Assembly: GCF_014211975.1 (NCBI RefSeq)
Contig: NZ_CP060084.1
Coordinates: 1,302,001-1,366,000, forward strand
Length of the DNA: 64,000 nt
Origin: Teredinibacter haidensis
GTDB lineage: Bacteria > Pseudomonadota > Gammaproteobacteria > Pseudomonadales > Cellvibrionaceae
Direction of reading: 5' to 3'
Of this stretch, positions 37,243-45,534 are shown piece after piece. The translations under genes and the position numbers were made by a program. Each line of letters begins with the position of its first letter. Within the stretch, counting starts at the first letter, position 1. Under the pieces are notes generated by a model. That model saw only the letters and a list, made by a program, of their open reading frames with translations, did no database searches and was not told the origin of the DNA.

Positions 37243-37638
37243 TCACCAAAGCGTATCAATTATCTCACTTGAGATAAGGTTTTGATCTGCGGTTATGAGC
37301 TGAGCGTTTTGAATTATTGATGTGGCGGAAATAATTCTATCGGCGGGGTCCTTGTTTATTTCTGGTCCGAGACTTACAGACAGTTCTGCAATTTCCGGGG
37401 AAATTTGAATGACTGAAATATTTCTCGTTTGCAGGTACAAATTTACAAAGTTGGAGGCGGTAGTGTCTATTTTAATCCGCTCTTTGTGTACGAGCATTGC
37501 TATTTCCCAGATAGTAATGTCGGAAATAATAAGCGCATTAAACTCGTCCGCTTTGTTTATGGCACTTAAAGCTCTATCTGTAAGTTGTTGGCGGTCAAGG
37601 GCATCCCATATAACAGCGCAGGTATCGAGAAGAATCAT
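37243..37638 (-). CDS. vapC: VapC family PIN-domain toxin (cassette 68)
   Basis: 131 aa from the ATG at 37636-37638, overlapping the antitoxin stop by ATGA; a longer start at 37653 is less likely. PIN acidic residues are visible: Asp5 (ILLDTCAVIWD), Glu45 (ITIWEIAML), Asp100 (DPADRIISATSI) and Asp118 (LITADQN). Predicted Mg-dependent ribonuclease toxin. On the reverse strand, with its own antitoxin upstream, so independent of the array's promoter. Confidence 0.9.
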   Translation of the reverse strand: MILLDTCAVIWDALDRQQLTDRALSAINKADEFNALIISDITIWEIAMLVHKERIKIDTTASNFVNLYLQTRNISVIQISPEIAELSVSLGPEINKDPADRIISATSIIQNAQLITADQNLISSEIIDTLW

Positions 37639-37865
37639 ATATTCGCGTCCCACTCTGAGTCTATTGGTGCAACAACGTCAGTAATCTTGGCGCTTTTAGC
37701 CAGTAGCTCTAATTGCTGTTGGGCCAGTTGCTTTTGGTTTATAGGGGGCGCTATGGTGGCAATTAGCTTACCGTTGGTGGTAACGCTTATTTGCTCGCCG
37801 CCGTTGGCCTTCTCTAAGTATTTCAATAGGTTAGCTCTAAAATCGCTAATATTTACAGTTTGCAT
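37635..37865 (-). CDS. Phd/YefM family antitoxin (cassette 68)
   Basis: 76 aa from the ATG at 37863-37865 (MQTVNISDFRANLLKYLEKANGGEQISVTTNGKLIATIAPP). This is the Phd/YefM N-terminal fold used by many antitoxins of the VapC 'PIN' group; the tail (KITDVVAPIDSEWDANI) should bind the toxin. Promoter expected at about 37866-37915, where the reverse strand has a TATATTGTACAGCTTAATTGTACAAC region with repeated TGTAC motifs suitable as an operator. Confidence 0.87.
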   Translation of the reverse strand: MQTVNISDFRANLLKYLEKANGGEQISVTTNGKLIATIAPPINQKQLAQQQLELLAKSAKITDVVAPIDSEWDANI

Positions 37866-37917
37866 AGCCGTACCGCTCGTTAGTTGTACAATTAAGCTGT
37901 ACAATATAGCGTAAAAT

Positions 37918-38035
37918 GCATAACAAAGCCATAAACCCTGACGCCCAATGCTACGCTGGTATTTGGGCATGGCCTAAGGCCATTTTTGCCCAAAAACCAG
38001 CTCCACATTGGCGGCAGGTTATAGCAACGTTACTT
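37918..38035 (+). other. attC of cassette 68
   Basis: R'' GCATAACAA to R' AACGTTACTT, crossover after 38029. Confidence 0.85.
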
Positions 38036-38487
38036 GTCTAATCTAAAAAGTTTAATGTGCTTTTAATTTGCAATAGGGTGTTCCTAAATCTGTCACCCTC
38101 CATCAAGTTTAGGTAAGCCACCTTTGGTCGCTTACAGCGTGCTTTGTAAGAGGCAGATTTGGTATTCGGTAAAGCTACGTTGCAGAAAACGCAACCAAGC
38201 TTTACCTAGCAAAGGGAATTTGCGGTTTATTCCTCCCGTTCGTTCCTTTCTGTTGGTTGCCATAATCACTTGTTGTTTTGGGTCAATTTTATGCCTTCTG
38301 TTTTGGCTATCCCACGGTTATAGTTGGGCCTAACCAAAGCTTCAGGCTTTTCAAATAAATACAGCAATTGGCGTAACAGCGTAGCTCAAAGCGAGTAGGT
38401 GTTTGGTACAAGTAACAAACCAAGCCAGAAGGACTTACTTTGCCGTCGCTTCGCTCCAAAACGCAAAGTAAGCCTCTGCTTGGGGCG
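38030..38487 (+). repeat. Family D cassette, copy D5 (reverse ORF broken)
   Basis: attC 38410-38493. The most diverged D copy: small deletions near 38161-38190 (GGTATTCGG for GGTAATCCGG) break the reverse frame that is open in D1-D4. Confidence 0.85.
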
Positions 38488-38515
38488 TTATGCAATAAAT
38501 TGAGAAGTCTTCATT

Positions 38516-38800
38516 ATGGAAATTATTGCCGGAATCATTGAGGCAATTGTAGGTTTTATTGTTGCTATCGTAGAGGCAATAGTAGGGCTTTTTGTGGCAG
38601 GTGTTGAAGTGCTTACAGCTTGGGAGGTTTTTGGAATCCTGGTTGTTCTATTTGTTGAGTTTATATTTTGGGTTATTCTCTTTGTTGTAGAATTAGTGGC
38701 GTCGCTTTTTAGATGGCGTAAGCCGAGGAAGGTTGTAAAGCCTGTTCTATGGCGGCCTAAAAAACTCAATAATAAGGTAGAGAGTGACCCAAATGCATAA
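38516..38800 (+). CDS. Hypothetical small membrane protein (cassette 70)
   Basis: 94 aa, almost entirely hydrophobic: IIAGIIEAIVGFIVAIVEAI, VGLFVAGVEVL and FGILVVLFVEFIFWVILFVV, then a basic tail (RWRKPRKVVKPVLWRPKK). Repeated 'EAIVGxxVA' units are visible at the N-terminus. Inner-membrane protein of unknown function. The gene ends directly at an attC whose R'' core is mutated. Confidence 0.68.
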   Translation: MEIIAGIIEAIVGFIVAIVEAIVGLFVAGVEVLTAWEVFGILVVLFVEFIFWVILFVVELVASLFRWRKPRKVVKPVLWRPKKLNNKVESDPNA

Positions 38801-38908
38801 AAAAAGTATACACTCGACAAAAACTGCGTCGCTCCGTTTGTGTAAGGGCTTCGCCTATTTTACACAAACTACACGCCACAGTTTTTGCGTGTGATACTGG
38901 CGTTATAA
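38795..38908 (+). other. attC of cassette 70 with mutated R'' core
   Basis: The left core reads GCATAAAAA where all neighbours have a TAACA core; the right core GGCGTTATAAG is normal, crossover after 38902. Central arms intact. Confidence 0.85.
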
Positions 38909-39312
38909 GCGCTCGTAGTTGGTTGTAAGGTTTTTACGTGTTTCAATTGAACGCTGAGCTTTACTGAAAGTTTTGTGGAATCAGTTTTAAGCTAAAAGGC
39001 AGCCTGTCGGCCGCCATAGTTTGAGGTTAAGAGTGTTCGTTCTCGGTGCGAGTAATACCAACCAAACTAAATTGTTAAAGAACAACAATATAGTTTGGCT
39101 TAGTCAACCAGTTTGTTGTTGGCTGTTTGACTCCGTTCCAACCATCTTTGCGTCGGCCAAGTCAAAATATTGAAGTAGCGTCTTTGAGTAAGGTGTTGTG
39201 GTAATCACTAGGAAGTTCGGTGCGATTCCGCTTATAACAAATTACTTAAACATCGTTCCGGCCAAAAGACGGCCTCCACTGGACGCAGCAAGCTGCGCCG
39301 TTTAGCAAAACG
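38903..39312 (+). repeat. Family A non-coding cassette, copy A18
   Basis: attC 39231-39318. Left arm is AACCAAACTA; otherwise paired (A-T). Confidence 0.9.
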
Positions 39313-39324
39313 TTATAAGCCATT

Positions 39325-39780
39325 ATGAACATCACCGAGAATTCCAGAGAATATTTAGCAGATTTTATTCGCCTCAATGAGGAGTGGATTGGCCATTATT
39401 TTGCAATCGAAGAAACTGACAGAAACTTAGCTTCTAACCCATTTAAGATCATCGAAGATGGGGGTTATATTTTCTCTTTGATTTCAGGAGATAAAGTCAT
39501 AGGCGTATGTGCATTATTTAATGAAGGTGAGGGTGTTTTTGAGCTTGCAAGAATGGCCATTTCTCCAGCATACCAAGGAAATGGTTACGGAAACCGGCTA
39601 ATTGAGCATTGCCTTTCAAAGCTCAAAAAAATTAACGCCCAAAGAGTTTATTTGGTTTCAAACACTAAGCTAGGTACTGCTATAGGTTTATACAAAAAAT
39701 ATGGTTTCCAAACTGTCTCAGAAGGGCCTCACCCTGTATATTCAAGGGCAAATATAGTTATGGAGCGTCATGTCTTATAA
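39325..39780 (+). CDS. GNAT family acetyltransferase (cassette 72)
   Basis: 151 aa. Motif A region FELARMAISPAYQGNGYGNRLIEHCLSKLKK carries the acetyl-CoA loop QGNGYG; then RVYLVSNTKLGTAIGLYKKYGFQTVSEGP matches motif B and the 'Y.k.GF' helix. Typical single-domain GNAT, cytoplasmic, substrate unknown. Distinct from the YpeA-like protein at 1717-2136, although their attC sites are nearly the same. Confidence 0.88.
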   Translation: MNITENSREYLADFIRLNEEWIGHYFAIEETDRNLASNPFKIIEDGGYIFSLISGDKVIGVCALFNEGEGVFELARMAISPAYQGNGYGNRLIEHCLSKLKKINAQRVYLVSNTKLGTAIGLYKKYGFQTVSEGPHPVYSRANIVMERHVL

Positions 39781-39885
39781 CAAGCGGCTCAAACCGACCT
39801 CCACTGCGTTGCTCGTTTTGTGCTTTTCCGCTACGCTCGCACAAAACAATCAACTCCGTTCCGGCGGCTTAGCCGGGCGTTATGC
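39774..39885 (+). other. attC of cassette 72
   Basis: R'' CTTATAACAAG to R' GGGCGTTATGC, crossover after 39879. Confidence 0.9.
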
Positions 39886-39900
39886 ATTTAAGGATAGATT

Positions 39901-40269
39901 ATGAAGTCAATAATTATAATGTTGGTCTCGCTATTGCTAGTCTCATGTAAAGATAATGGAAGTTCAGGCACCCTCGAGGAAGAAAGCATACAAGTCTACA
40001 TAAATAGCGGGGCTATTCAGTGTGAAACTACAGGAAATTCATTTCAGGTTACTGCTCAAACCTTAATTGAACATGGTATTGATGTTATTAATTCAACATG
40101 TGGCTATATAACAGGGCTTGCGGTCGCAGCTCAATGTGGTCTTGGCGATAGCAATATTAATATTCATACCATTTCAGCTCAAAATTTACCAGATGCTATA
40201 GAGCTGGGCTATGAGAGTACAGACACCCTTCCTCAAGGGTACACCGAAATATGTGAGAGCGATGCATAA
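39901..40269 (+). CDS. Hypothetical lipoprotein, duplicate copy (cassette 73)
   Basis: 122 aa, same as the product at 12177-12545 except for Glu in place of Lys in LGYESTDTL. Lipobox LVSC. Leader and attC are copied too. Confidence 0.75.
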   Translation: MKSIIIMLVSLLLVSCKDNGSSGTLEEESIQVYINSGAIQCETTGNSFQVTAQTLIEHGIDVINSTCGYITGLAVAAQCGLGDSNINIHTISAQNLPDAIELGYESTDTLPQGYTEICESDA

Positions 40270-40381
40270 CAATTTTCTCCAGCCGACATCCAAACCTCCG
40301 CGCCTTTTTGTGCTTTCGCTTCGCTCATTGTCGCACAAAAAAGGCGCTACAGTTTGGCTGCGGCTGAGCAAGGCGTTATAT
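40263..40381 (+). other. attC of cassette 73
   Basis: R'' GCATAACAA to R' GGCGTTATAT, crossover after 40375. Confidence 0.9.
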
Positions 40382-40396
40382 GCAGGGTCGAGTTCA

Positions 40397-41239
40397 GTGA
40401 CAAAATGTAGACTGTGTGAAGAAGAAAAGGATTTGGAGTTAAGCCATATAATCCCCAAGTTTGTTTTTCGTCACCTTAAAAAAACATCACCTACAGGCAA
40501 TATTCGCTCTACTGAAAATCCAAATAAGTCTACCCAAGACGGTCTGAAAATACCTTTTCTATGTGGTGACTGCGAAGATTTATTTAGTGTATGGGAGACT
40601 AAATTCGCAAATGAAATATTCTTCAAGTATCAAGACGGTAGCGAAAATACCTTTTCCCATGATACTTGGCTAACTAAATATCTTGCCTCCGTTTCGTTCA
40701 GGGTTTTGTCGTATGCTTACCATGAGGTTGGGCTAGATTATTTTGATGAAGGTATGCTTCGTCATGTTCCCACCGCAATTGATCGACTCAGAAACTATCT
40801 GCTGGGGAAATCCACTAATCCTGGGGAGCAACGCCAACTGCTATTGCTCTTAGATAAAGCAAGCGAGCCCTCAGATAGTGATTTTAATATGTACCTCGTA
40901 CGCGGTATAGAGCACGATGTCCTTACAACGGATAAAGACTCATTTGTATATATAAAATACCTTAAGTTTTTGCAATTATGCCCAATAAAACTATCAAGTA
41001 ACAAAGGCTGGAAAACTGCTCGTATATCGCCAAACAAAGGCACTTTGGCAGTAAAAGACCATGAGCTCCCAGATTACGTATCTAATAGGTTAAGGAAAGG
41101 CACCGAAATACTCACATCAAGTCGAGATAATATTTCAGAAAAGCAGGCATCCATAATTTGCTCCCGAGTTAAAGCGGTGCCAACGGAAAAGCTGTTAGAA
41201 TCACCAGTTGCAAAGGCAGCATCGAAACATGATATATAA
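40397..41239 (+). CDS. HNH-like protein with zinc-binding Cys (cassette 74)
   Basis: 280 aa from GTG 40397 (MTKCRLCEEEKDLELSHIIPKFVFRHLK); the frame is open through the preceding attC, but homologous proteins start near this Cys pair. CxxC followed by SHIIPKF is the start of an HNH-type fold, and FLCGDCEDLFSVWE supplies a second Cys pair for zinc. The C-terminal 180 residues are not recognised. Possible nuclease or nucleic-acid-binding protein; the classical HNH asparagine and final His are not obvious. Confidence 0.68.
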   Translation: MTKCRLCEEEKDLELSHIIPKFVFRHLKKTSPTGNIRSTENPNKSTQDGLKIPFLCGDCEDLFSVWETKFANEIFFKYQDGSENTFSHDTWLTKYLASVSFRVLSYAYHEVGLDYFDEGMLRHVPTAIDRLRNYLLGKSTNPGEQRQLLLLLDKASEPSDSDFNMYLVRGIEHDVLTTDKDSFVYIKYLKFLQLCPIKLSSNKGWKTARISPNKGTLAVKDHELPDYVSNRLRKGTEILTSSRDNISEKQASIICSRVKAVPTEKLLESPVAKAASKHDI

Positions 41240-41250
41240 ATCGGGCAAAG

Positions 41251-41311
41251 CATATAACAATTTAAGCAAGCGGGACTGCCGTACCGGCAGCCCCTTCTTA
41301 AGGCGTTATAA
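41251..41311 (+). other. attC of cassette 74 (short form)
   Basis: R'' CATATAACAA to R' AGGCGTTATAAG, crossover after 41305; arms GACTGCCGTACCGGCAGCC form a tight stem. Confidence 0.85.
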
Positions 41312-41715
41312 GCGCTCGTAGGTGGTTGTAAGGTTTTTACGTGTTTCAATTGAACGCTGAGCTTTACTGAAAGTTTTGTGGAATCAGTTTTAAGCTAAAA
41401 GGCAGCCTGTCGGCCGCCATAGTTTGAGGTTAAGAGTGTTCGTTCTCGGTGCGAGTAATACCAACCAAACTAAATTGTTAAAGAACAACAATATAGTTTG
41501 GCTTAGTAAATCAGTTTGTTGTTGGCTGTTTGACTCCGTTCCAACCATCTTTGCGTCGGCCAAGTCAAAATATTGAAGTAGCGTCTTTGAGTAAGGTGTT
41601 GTGGTAATCACTAGGAAGTTCGGTGCGATTCCGCTTATAACAAATTACTTAAACATCGTTCCGGCCAAAAGACGGCCTCCACTGGATGCAGCAAGCTGCG
41701 CCGTTTAGCAAAACG
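41306..41715 (+). repeat. Family A non-coding cassette, copy A19
   Basis: attC 41634-41721 (GGATGCAGC variant). Close to A18. Confidence 0.9.
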
Positions 41716-41741
41716 TTAGGGCGCTGCTAGTGAGAGACTCA

Positions 41742-42158
41742 ATGAGAATATTACTTATAGCTGTATTTTTAATTATCTCAGTAGTGTCGCTTGCGCAGAC
41801 TGAAGGTGAGTCTGCGTTAGTGAGTATGTCAAAAACTGTAGGCCAGTCGTCCTGTGAAAATGAGATTAATTACAAAGGCCTATTTTCGTTGTCGCTGTCA
41901 GGACAGTATACAGGAGCGTCTACAATGGAATGGCTTTCGCAAATAAACGAAACAGCATTCTTTAAATGCCCTAAAGGGTTCTTGCGGTATTTGTCGTTAC
42001 TGCCAAATATGGAACAAGATAAGGTGCTAATGTATTTTGGTATTGTAAATCCTCCGTGGGAAATAGCAGCCGCTTTAGAGCCATATGAAAATAGCACTGA
42101 ACTAGGTGGCTTTATAAGCAGTAAGTTAAGTGGTTTTAAAAAGTATTCAAAGCCCTAA
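41742..42158 (+). CDS. Hypothetical secreted protein (cassette 76)
   Basis: 138 aa from ATG 41742, with GAGAG at 41732-41736 (a GTG at 41730 is possible). Signal peptide MRILLIAVFLIISVVSLAQ, mature from about residue 19. Two Cys in the mature part (SSCENEI, FFKCPKG) suggest a disulphide. Helical; no family recognised. Confidence 0.7.
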   Translation: MRILLIAVFLIISVVSLAQTEGESALVSMSKTVGQSSCENEINYKGLFSLSLSGQYTGASTMEWLSQINETAFFKCPKGFLRYLSLLPNMEQDKVLMYFGIVNPPWEIAAALEPYENSTELGGFISSKLSGFKKYSKP

Positions 42159-42270
42159 CAAGTAGCTGCACCTGACAAATATTGCTACGCTCGTTTTTGT
42201 GTATGTCGCGTAGCTCCATTTTACACAAAAACGCTCTCCGCAATATTCGCAGGTGAGCTAGGCGTTAGCA
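42152..42270 (+). other. attC of cassette 76
   Basis: R'' GCCCTAACAAG contains the stop; R' AGGCGTTAGC, crossover after 42264. Confidence 0.9.
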
Positions 42271-42292
42271 CTCTTGGTCCTTCTCACGAAAT

Positions 42293-43009
42293 ATGAATAA
42301 ACTAAAACCAATCATATTCTTGCTTTCTATCTTATTGGGCCTTGAGTCTCTTGCAGTAGAAATCCCAACAAGTGCCCGAGCAGAAAGATCCATAGCAAGC
42401 GTAGAGCCAGCGTTGAAGAAGGAGCTATCGAATCTAGGTCTTAAATACGGGGCACCTATATTTATCCGTATCTTCAAAGACCCTGGGGTACTTGAAGTAT
42501 GGGTTGAGTCCGATGATGGAACCTTCGTAAACTTCAAAAACTATGATATCTGCACCTTTTCAGGCAATCTCGGTCCGAAGCTGAAGCAAGGTGACAACCA
42601 AAGCCCTGAGGGCTTCTACTATGTTAATGCAGGCAGGCTAAACCCCTGGAGTAGTTACCACTTATCTTTCAATTTAGGCTACCCCAATAAATACGACCGC
42701 TTGCAAGGCCGTACCGGTAGTGCACTGATGGTTCATGGCAGCTGCGTATCCATAGGTTGCTACGCGATGACCGACGCATATATTAATGAAATTTACGCCC
42801 TTGGCGTTGCTGCGCTAAAATCTGGGCAACCCTATTTTAGGGTTCATTCATTCCCTTTCAAACTTGAGGGCGTTACCCTATTAAAATACAGCTCAAATCA
42901 GTGGCATTCGTTTTGGCTTAACCTCAAAGAGGGTTATGATTACTTCAATAAACATAAACAACCGCCAAACGTTGAGGTATCCAATGGTAAATATGTGTTC
43001 GGCGCGTAA
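42293..43009 (+). CDS. Murein L,D-transpeptidase, YafK-like (cassette 77)
   Basis: 238 aa, typical YafK length. Signal peptide at 1-21. Catalytic YkuD-type motif at about 146-160, LMVHGSCVSIGCYAMT, with His148 and the nucleophile Cys156. Upstream FKNYDICTFSGNLGPKLKQGDNQSPEGFYYV matches the YafK substrate-groove region. Predicted periplasmic enzyme that acts on meso-DAP cross-links or on attachment of envelope proteins to peptidoglycan (in E. coli, YafK/DpaA releases Lpp). Unusual as an integron cassette because it looks like a housekeeping gene. Confidence 0.9.
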   Translation: MNKLKPIIFLLSILLGLESLAVEIPTSARAERSIASVEPALKKELSNLGLKYGAPIFIRIFKDPGVLEVWVESDDGTFVNFKNYDICTFSGNLGPKLKQGDNQSPEGFYYVNAGRLNPWSSYHLSFNLGYPNKYDRLQGRTGSALMVHGSCVSIGCYAMTDAYINEIYALGVAALKSGQPYFRVHSFPFKLEGVTLLKYSSNQWHSFWLNLKEGYDYFNKHKQPPNVEVSNGKYVFGA

Positions 43010-43014
43010 TCCAG

Positions 43015-43070
43015 TGCTAACAAGTAAAGCAAGCCGACGCATAAATGCGCGGCTTCTTTAAGCGTTATGG
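43015..43070 (+). other. attC of cassette 77 (short form)
   Basis: About 56 bp: R'' TGCTAACAAG to R' AAGCGTTATGG, crossover after 43064. Confidence 0.85.
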
Positions 43071-43530
43071 CGGGTTTAAATGATTTAGTTGTCGTTCCAG
43101 AATTTTTATTAAATTGAGAGTTCGCAGTTTAGTAAGTGCAATCGTGGAGAAAAAACAAATAGTTTCACTCGGCGCAAGAAAGCTACCAAGTGGTAACAAT
43201 AGAAAGCATTGAAATAAGGTGAGTGAAAAACGGTTCGTTCCTTGGCTCACCGTTTAAGATTCCACTGCGAAACAAAAATGGGTAGTTCGCATCTTCAAAG
43301 CTCCATCAAGAAGGTGCGAATTGTAAGAATAGTAGTTTAAACTGGTTGGGTTTTTAATAGGCTAAAGTTCCGCGTTCGCTCCACAAAGAGCGTTGTAGGA
43401 AATAAGTGCCACCCAGCTCATAACAAATCGCTGCACTCGGACGCATATTGCTACGCTCGTTTTTATGTATGTCGCGGTGCTCCATTTTACATAAAAACGC
43501 TCTCCGCAATATGCGCCGGTGAGCTCGACG
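43065..43530 (+). repeat. Family B non-coding cassette, copy B12
   Basis: attC 43418-43536 ending ACGTTA; type I 3' end. Confidence 0.9.
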
Positions 43531-43938
43531 TTATAAGCGCTCGTAGTTAGTTGTAAGGTTTTTACGTGTTTCAATTGAGCACTGAGTTTTTTGAGAGTTT
43601 TGTGGAACCACTTTTAGGCTAAAAGGCCGCCTGTCGGCCGCCATAATTTGAGGTTAAGAGGGTTCGTTCCCGGTGCGGGTAATGCCAGCCAAACTAAATT
43701 GTTAAAGAGCAACAATATAGCTTGGCTTAGTAAACAATTTGTTGGTGGTTGTTTGAGTTCGTTTCGACAATCTTTGCGTGGGCTAAGTCAAAATATTGAA
43801 GAAGGGTCTTTGAGTAAGGTATTGTGGTACTCACTAGAAAGTTCAGTGCGGTTCCGCTTATAACAAATTACTTAAACATCGTTTCGGCCAAAAGACGGCC
43901 TCCACTGGACGCAGCAAGCTGCGCCGTTTAGCAAAACG
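43531..43938 (+). repeat. Family A non-coding cassette, copy A20
   Basis: attC 43857-43944 (CGTTTCGGCC variant). A-C mismatch in the hairpin. Confidence 0.9.
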
Positions 43939-43954
43939 TTATGAGTAGGTGCTA

Positions 43955-44383
43955 ATGAAATATCTAATCTTATCCATTATATTTATTTTCGCTAAAAATT
44001 CTTATGCAGTTGAGGCGTGTCCCCATGAGAATAGCGAGTCTATATTGCAAGATTATCTTTATGATGTTCGCTTACCTTTTACCGCGCTTCAGTATTTCAA
44101 CATAAACAAACCTGATGAGGCTCGTCATAGCCTTACTCGTGATTTATCCAATACTATTTATGGGTTAGGTCAACTTTTGCCCTATGAAGAGTGCTTTGAA
44201 AATGAAGCCGAACTTGATCGAGCATGGGGAATGATTAGAGTTCTTGCTGTCATGCATGAGAAGTATCCCGTGCCAGAGTGGAAGAATAATGAGCTAATAT
44301 TATCAATTCTACAAAAAGCTAAAGAAATAGATCCAGCTCAGACTGCAGGGGTAAGAAATAGAGATTGGAGCAAGCAGCAATGA
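43955..44383 (+). CDS. Hypothetical secreted protein (cassette 80)
   Basis: 142 aa from ATG 43955 (GTG 43949 is a possible alternative). Signal peptide MKYLILSIIFIFAKNSYAVE, cleavage after Ala18. Mature region has two Cys (EACPHE, YEECFEN) and helices (LPFTALQYFNINKPDEARHSLTRDLSNTIYGLGQLL). No family recognised; likely periplasmic. Confidence 0.7.
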   Translation: MKYLILSIIFIFAKNSYAVEACPHENSESILQDYLYDVRLPFTALQYFNINKPDEARHSLTRDLSNTIYGLGQLLPYEECFENEAELDRAWGMIRVLAVMHEKYPVPEWKNNELILSILQKAKEIDPAQTAGVRNRDWSKQQ

Positions 44384-44384
44384 A

Positions 44385-44474
44385 ACTCATAACAAGCGCA
44401 TCATGGTTCAGCCGCTTCGCGGCTTGGACTCACAAAAGCTGCGCTTTTGCTCGCCCCATATACGAACGTTATAA
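44385..44474 (+). other. attC of cassette 80
   Basis: R'' CTCATAACAAG to R' GAACGTTATAAG, crossover after 44468. Confidence 0.85.
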
Positions 44475-44879
44475 GCGCTCGTAGTTGGTTGTAAAATTTT
44501 TACGTGTTTCAATTGAACTCTGAGTTTTTCTGAGAGTTTTGTGGAGTCACTTTTAGGCTAAAATGCCGCCTGTCGGCCGCCATAATTTGAGGTTAAGAGT
44601 GTTCGTTCTCGGTGCGAGTTATGCCAGCCAAGTTAAATCGTTAAAGAACAACAATATAGTTTGGCTTAGTAAATCAGTTTGTTGTTGGCTGTTTGACTCC
44701 GTTCCAACCATCTTCGCGTGGGCTAAGTCCAAATATTGAAGTATGGCATTCGAGTAAGGTATTGTGGTCCTCACTAGAAAGTTCGGTACGGTTCCGCTTA
44801 TAACAAATTACTTAAACATCGTTCCGGCCAAAAAGACGGCCTCCACTGGACGCAGCAAGCTGCGCCGTTTAGCAAAACG
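44469..44879 (+). repeat. Family A non-coding cassette, copy A21
   Basis: attC 44797-44885. Diverged left hairpin arm (CCAAGTTAAATCGTT). Confidence 0.9.
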
Positions 44880-44935
44880 TTATGTTAACCGACTGCCCTC
44901 ACAAATCGTAGGGTGAACTCATTAAAGGATTTACT

Positions 44936-45424
44936 ATGAATAAAATAATTGGATTAATGTTTATTGTTGTAATCACGGCATGTGGAGGAGGCAATGATAG
45001 GAGTAATACTGAAAGAAATTCCGATATTGTAGGTCTTTGGTCTTCCGAGTTTGTCAGAGGTGGTGAAACAGGCAATAAGTTTTTAATAATCACAGGTTCA
45101 ACTATAGATTTTTACGAAGTAGGTAATGGGACTATTATGAATGAATGGTACTCAGGTCTAGATACCGAAACTTCATATGTTTTTAGCATTGATGGAGTTG
45201 AAGGAGATTATCTACTAGATGGTGATGAACTAGTTATGATGTATTCAGATTCTGAGATAAATACAGCAAGAATTACCGAAGAGGAGTCTGGTTCAGAAAT
45301 TTATTCATGGCAGATTGGGAACGGTTCAGTAGGGCAGGAAGAGCGTATTAGATATCGAGTTACATCAAATCAGCTAGTGTTGATCTCTGGTAGTGAAGAA
45401 GAAATATACATTAGAGTGAATTAA
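44936..45424 (+). CDS. Hypothetical lipoprotein (cassette 82)
   Basis: 162 aa with AAAGGA upstream (44923-44928). Lipobox ITAC (Cys16) followed by Gly-rich CGGGNDR. The mature part begins DIVGLWSSEFVRGG and is strand-rich with many Glu/Ser, resembling lipocalin-like lipoproteins (GLW at the first strand). Probably outer-membrane anchored. Function unknown. Confidence 0.72.
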   Translation: MNKIIGLMFIVVITACGGGNDRSNTERNSDIVGLWSSEFVRGGETGNKFLIITGSTIDFYEVGNGTIMNEWYSGLDTETSYVFSIDGVEGDYLLDGDELVMMYSDSEINTARITEEESGSEIYSWQIGNGSVGQEERIRYRVTSNQLVLISGSEEEIYIRVN

Positions 45425-45534
45425 CATAACAAGCACTTAAAGCTGACCTACACTGCGTCGTCGTTTTTGTGCTGATCCGCTGCGCTAGCACAAAACCAAC
45501 GACTCCGTTCCGGCAGCTTAAGTGAGCGTTATAA
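45424..45534 (+). other. attC of cassette 82
   Basis: R'' ACATAACAAG to R' AGCGTTATAAA, crossover after 45528. Confidence 0.9.
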
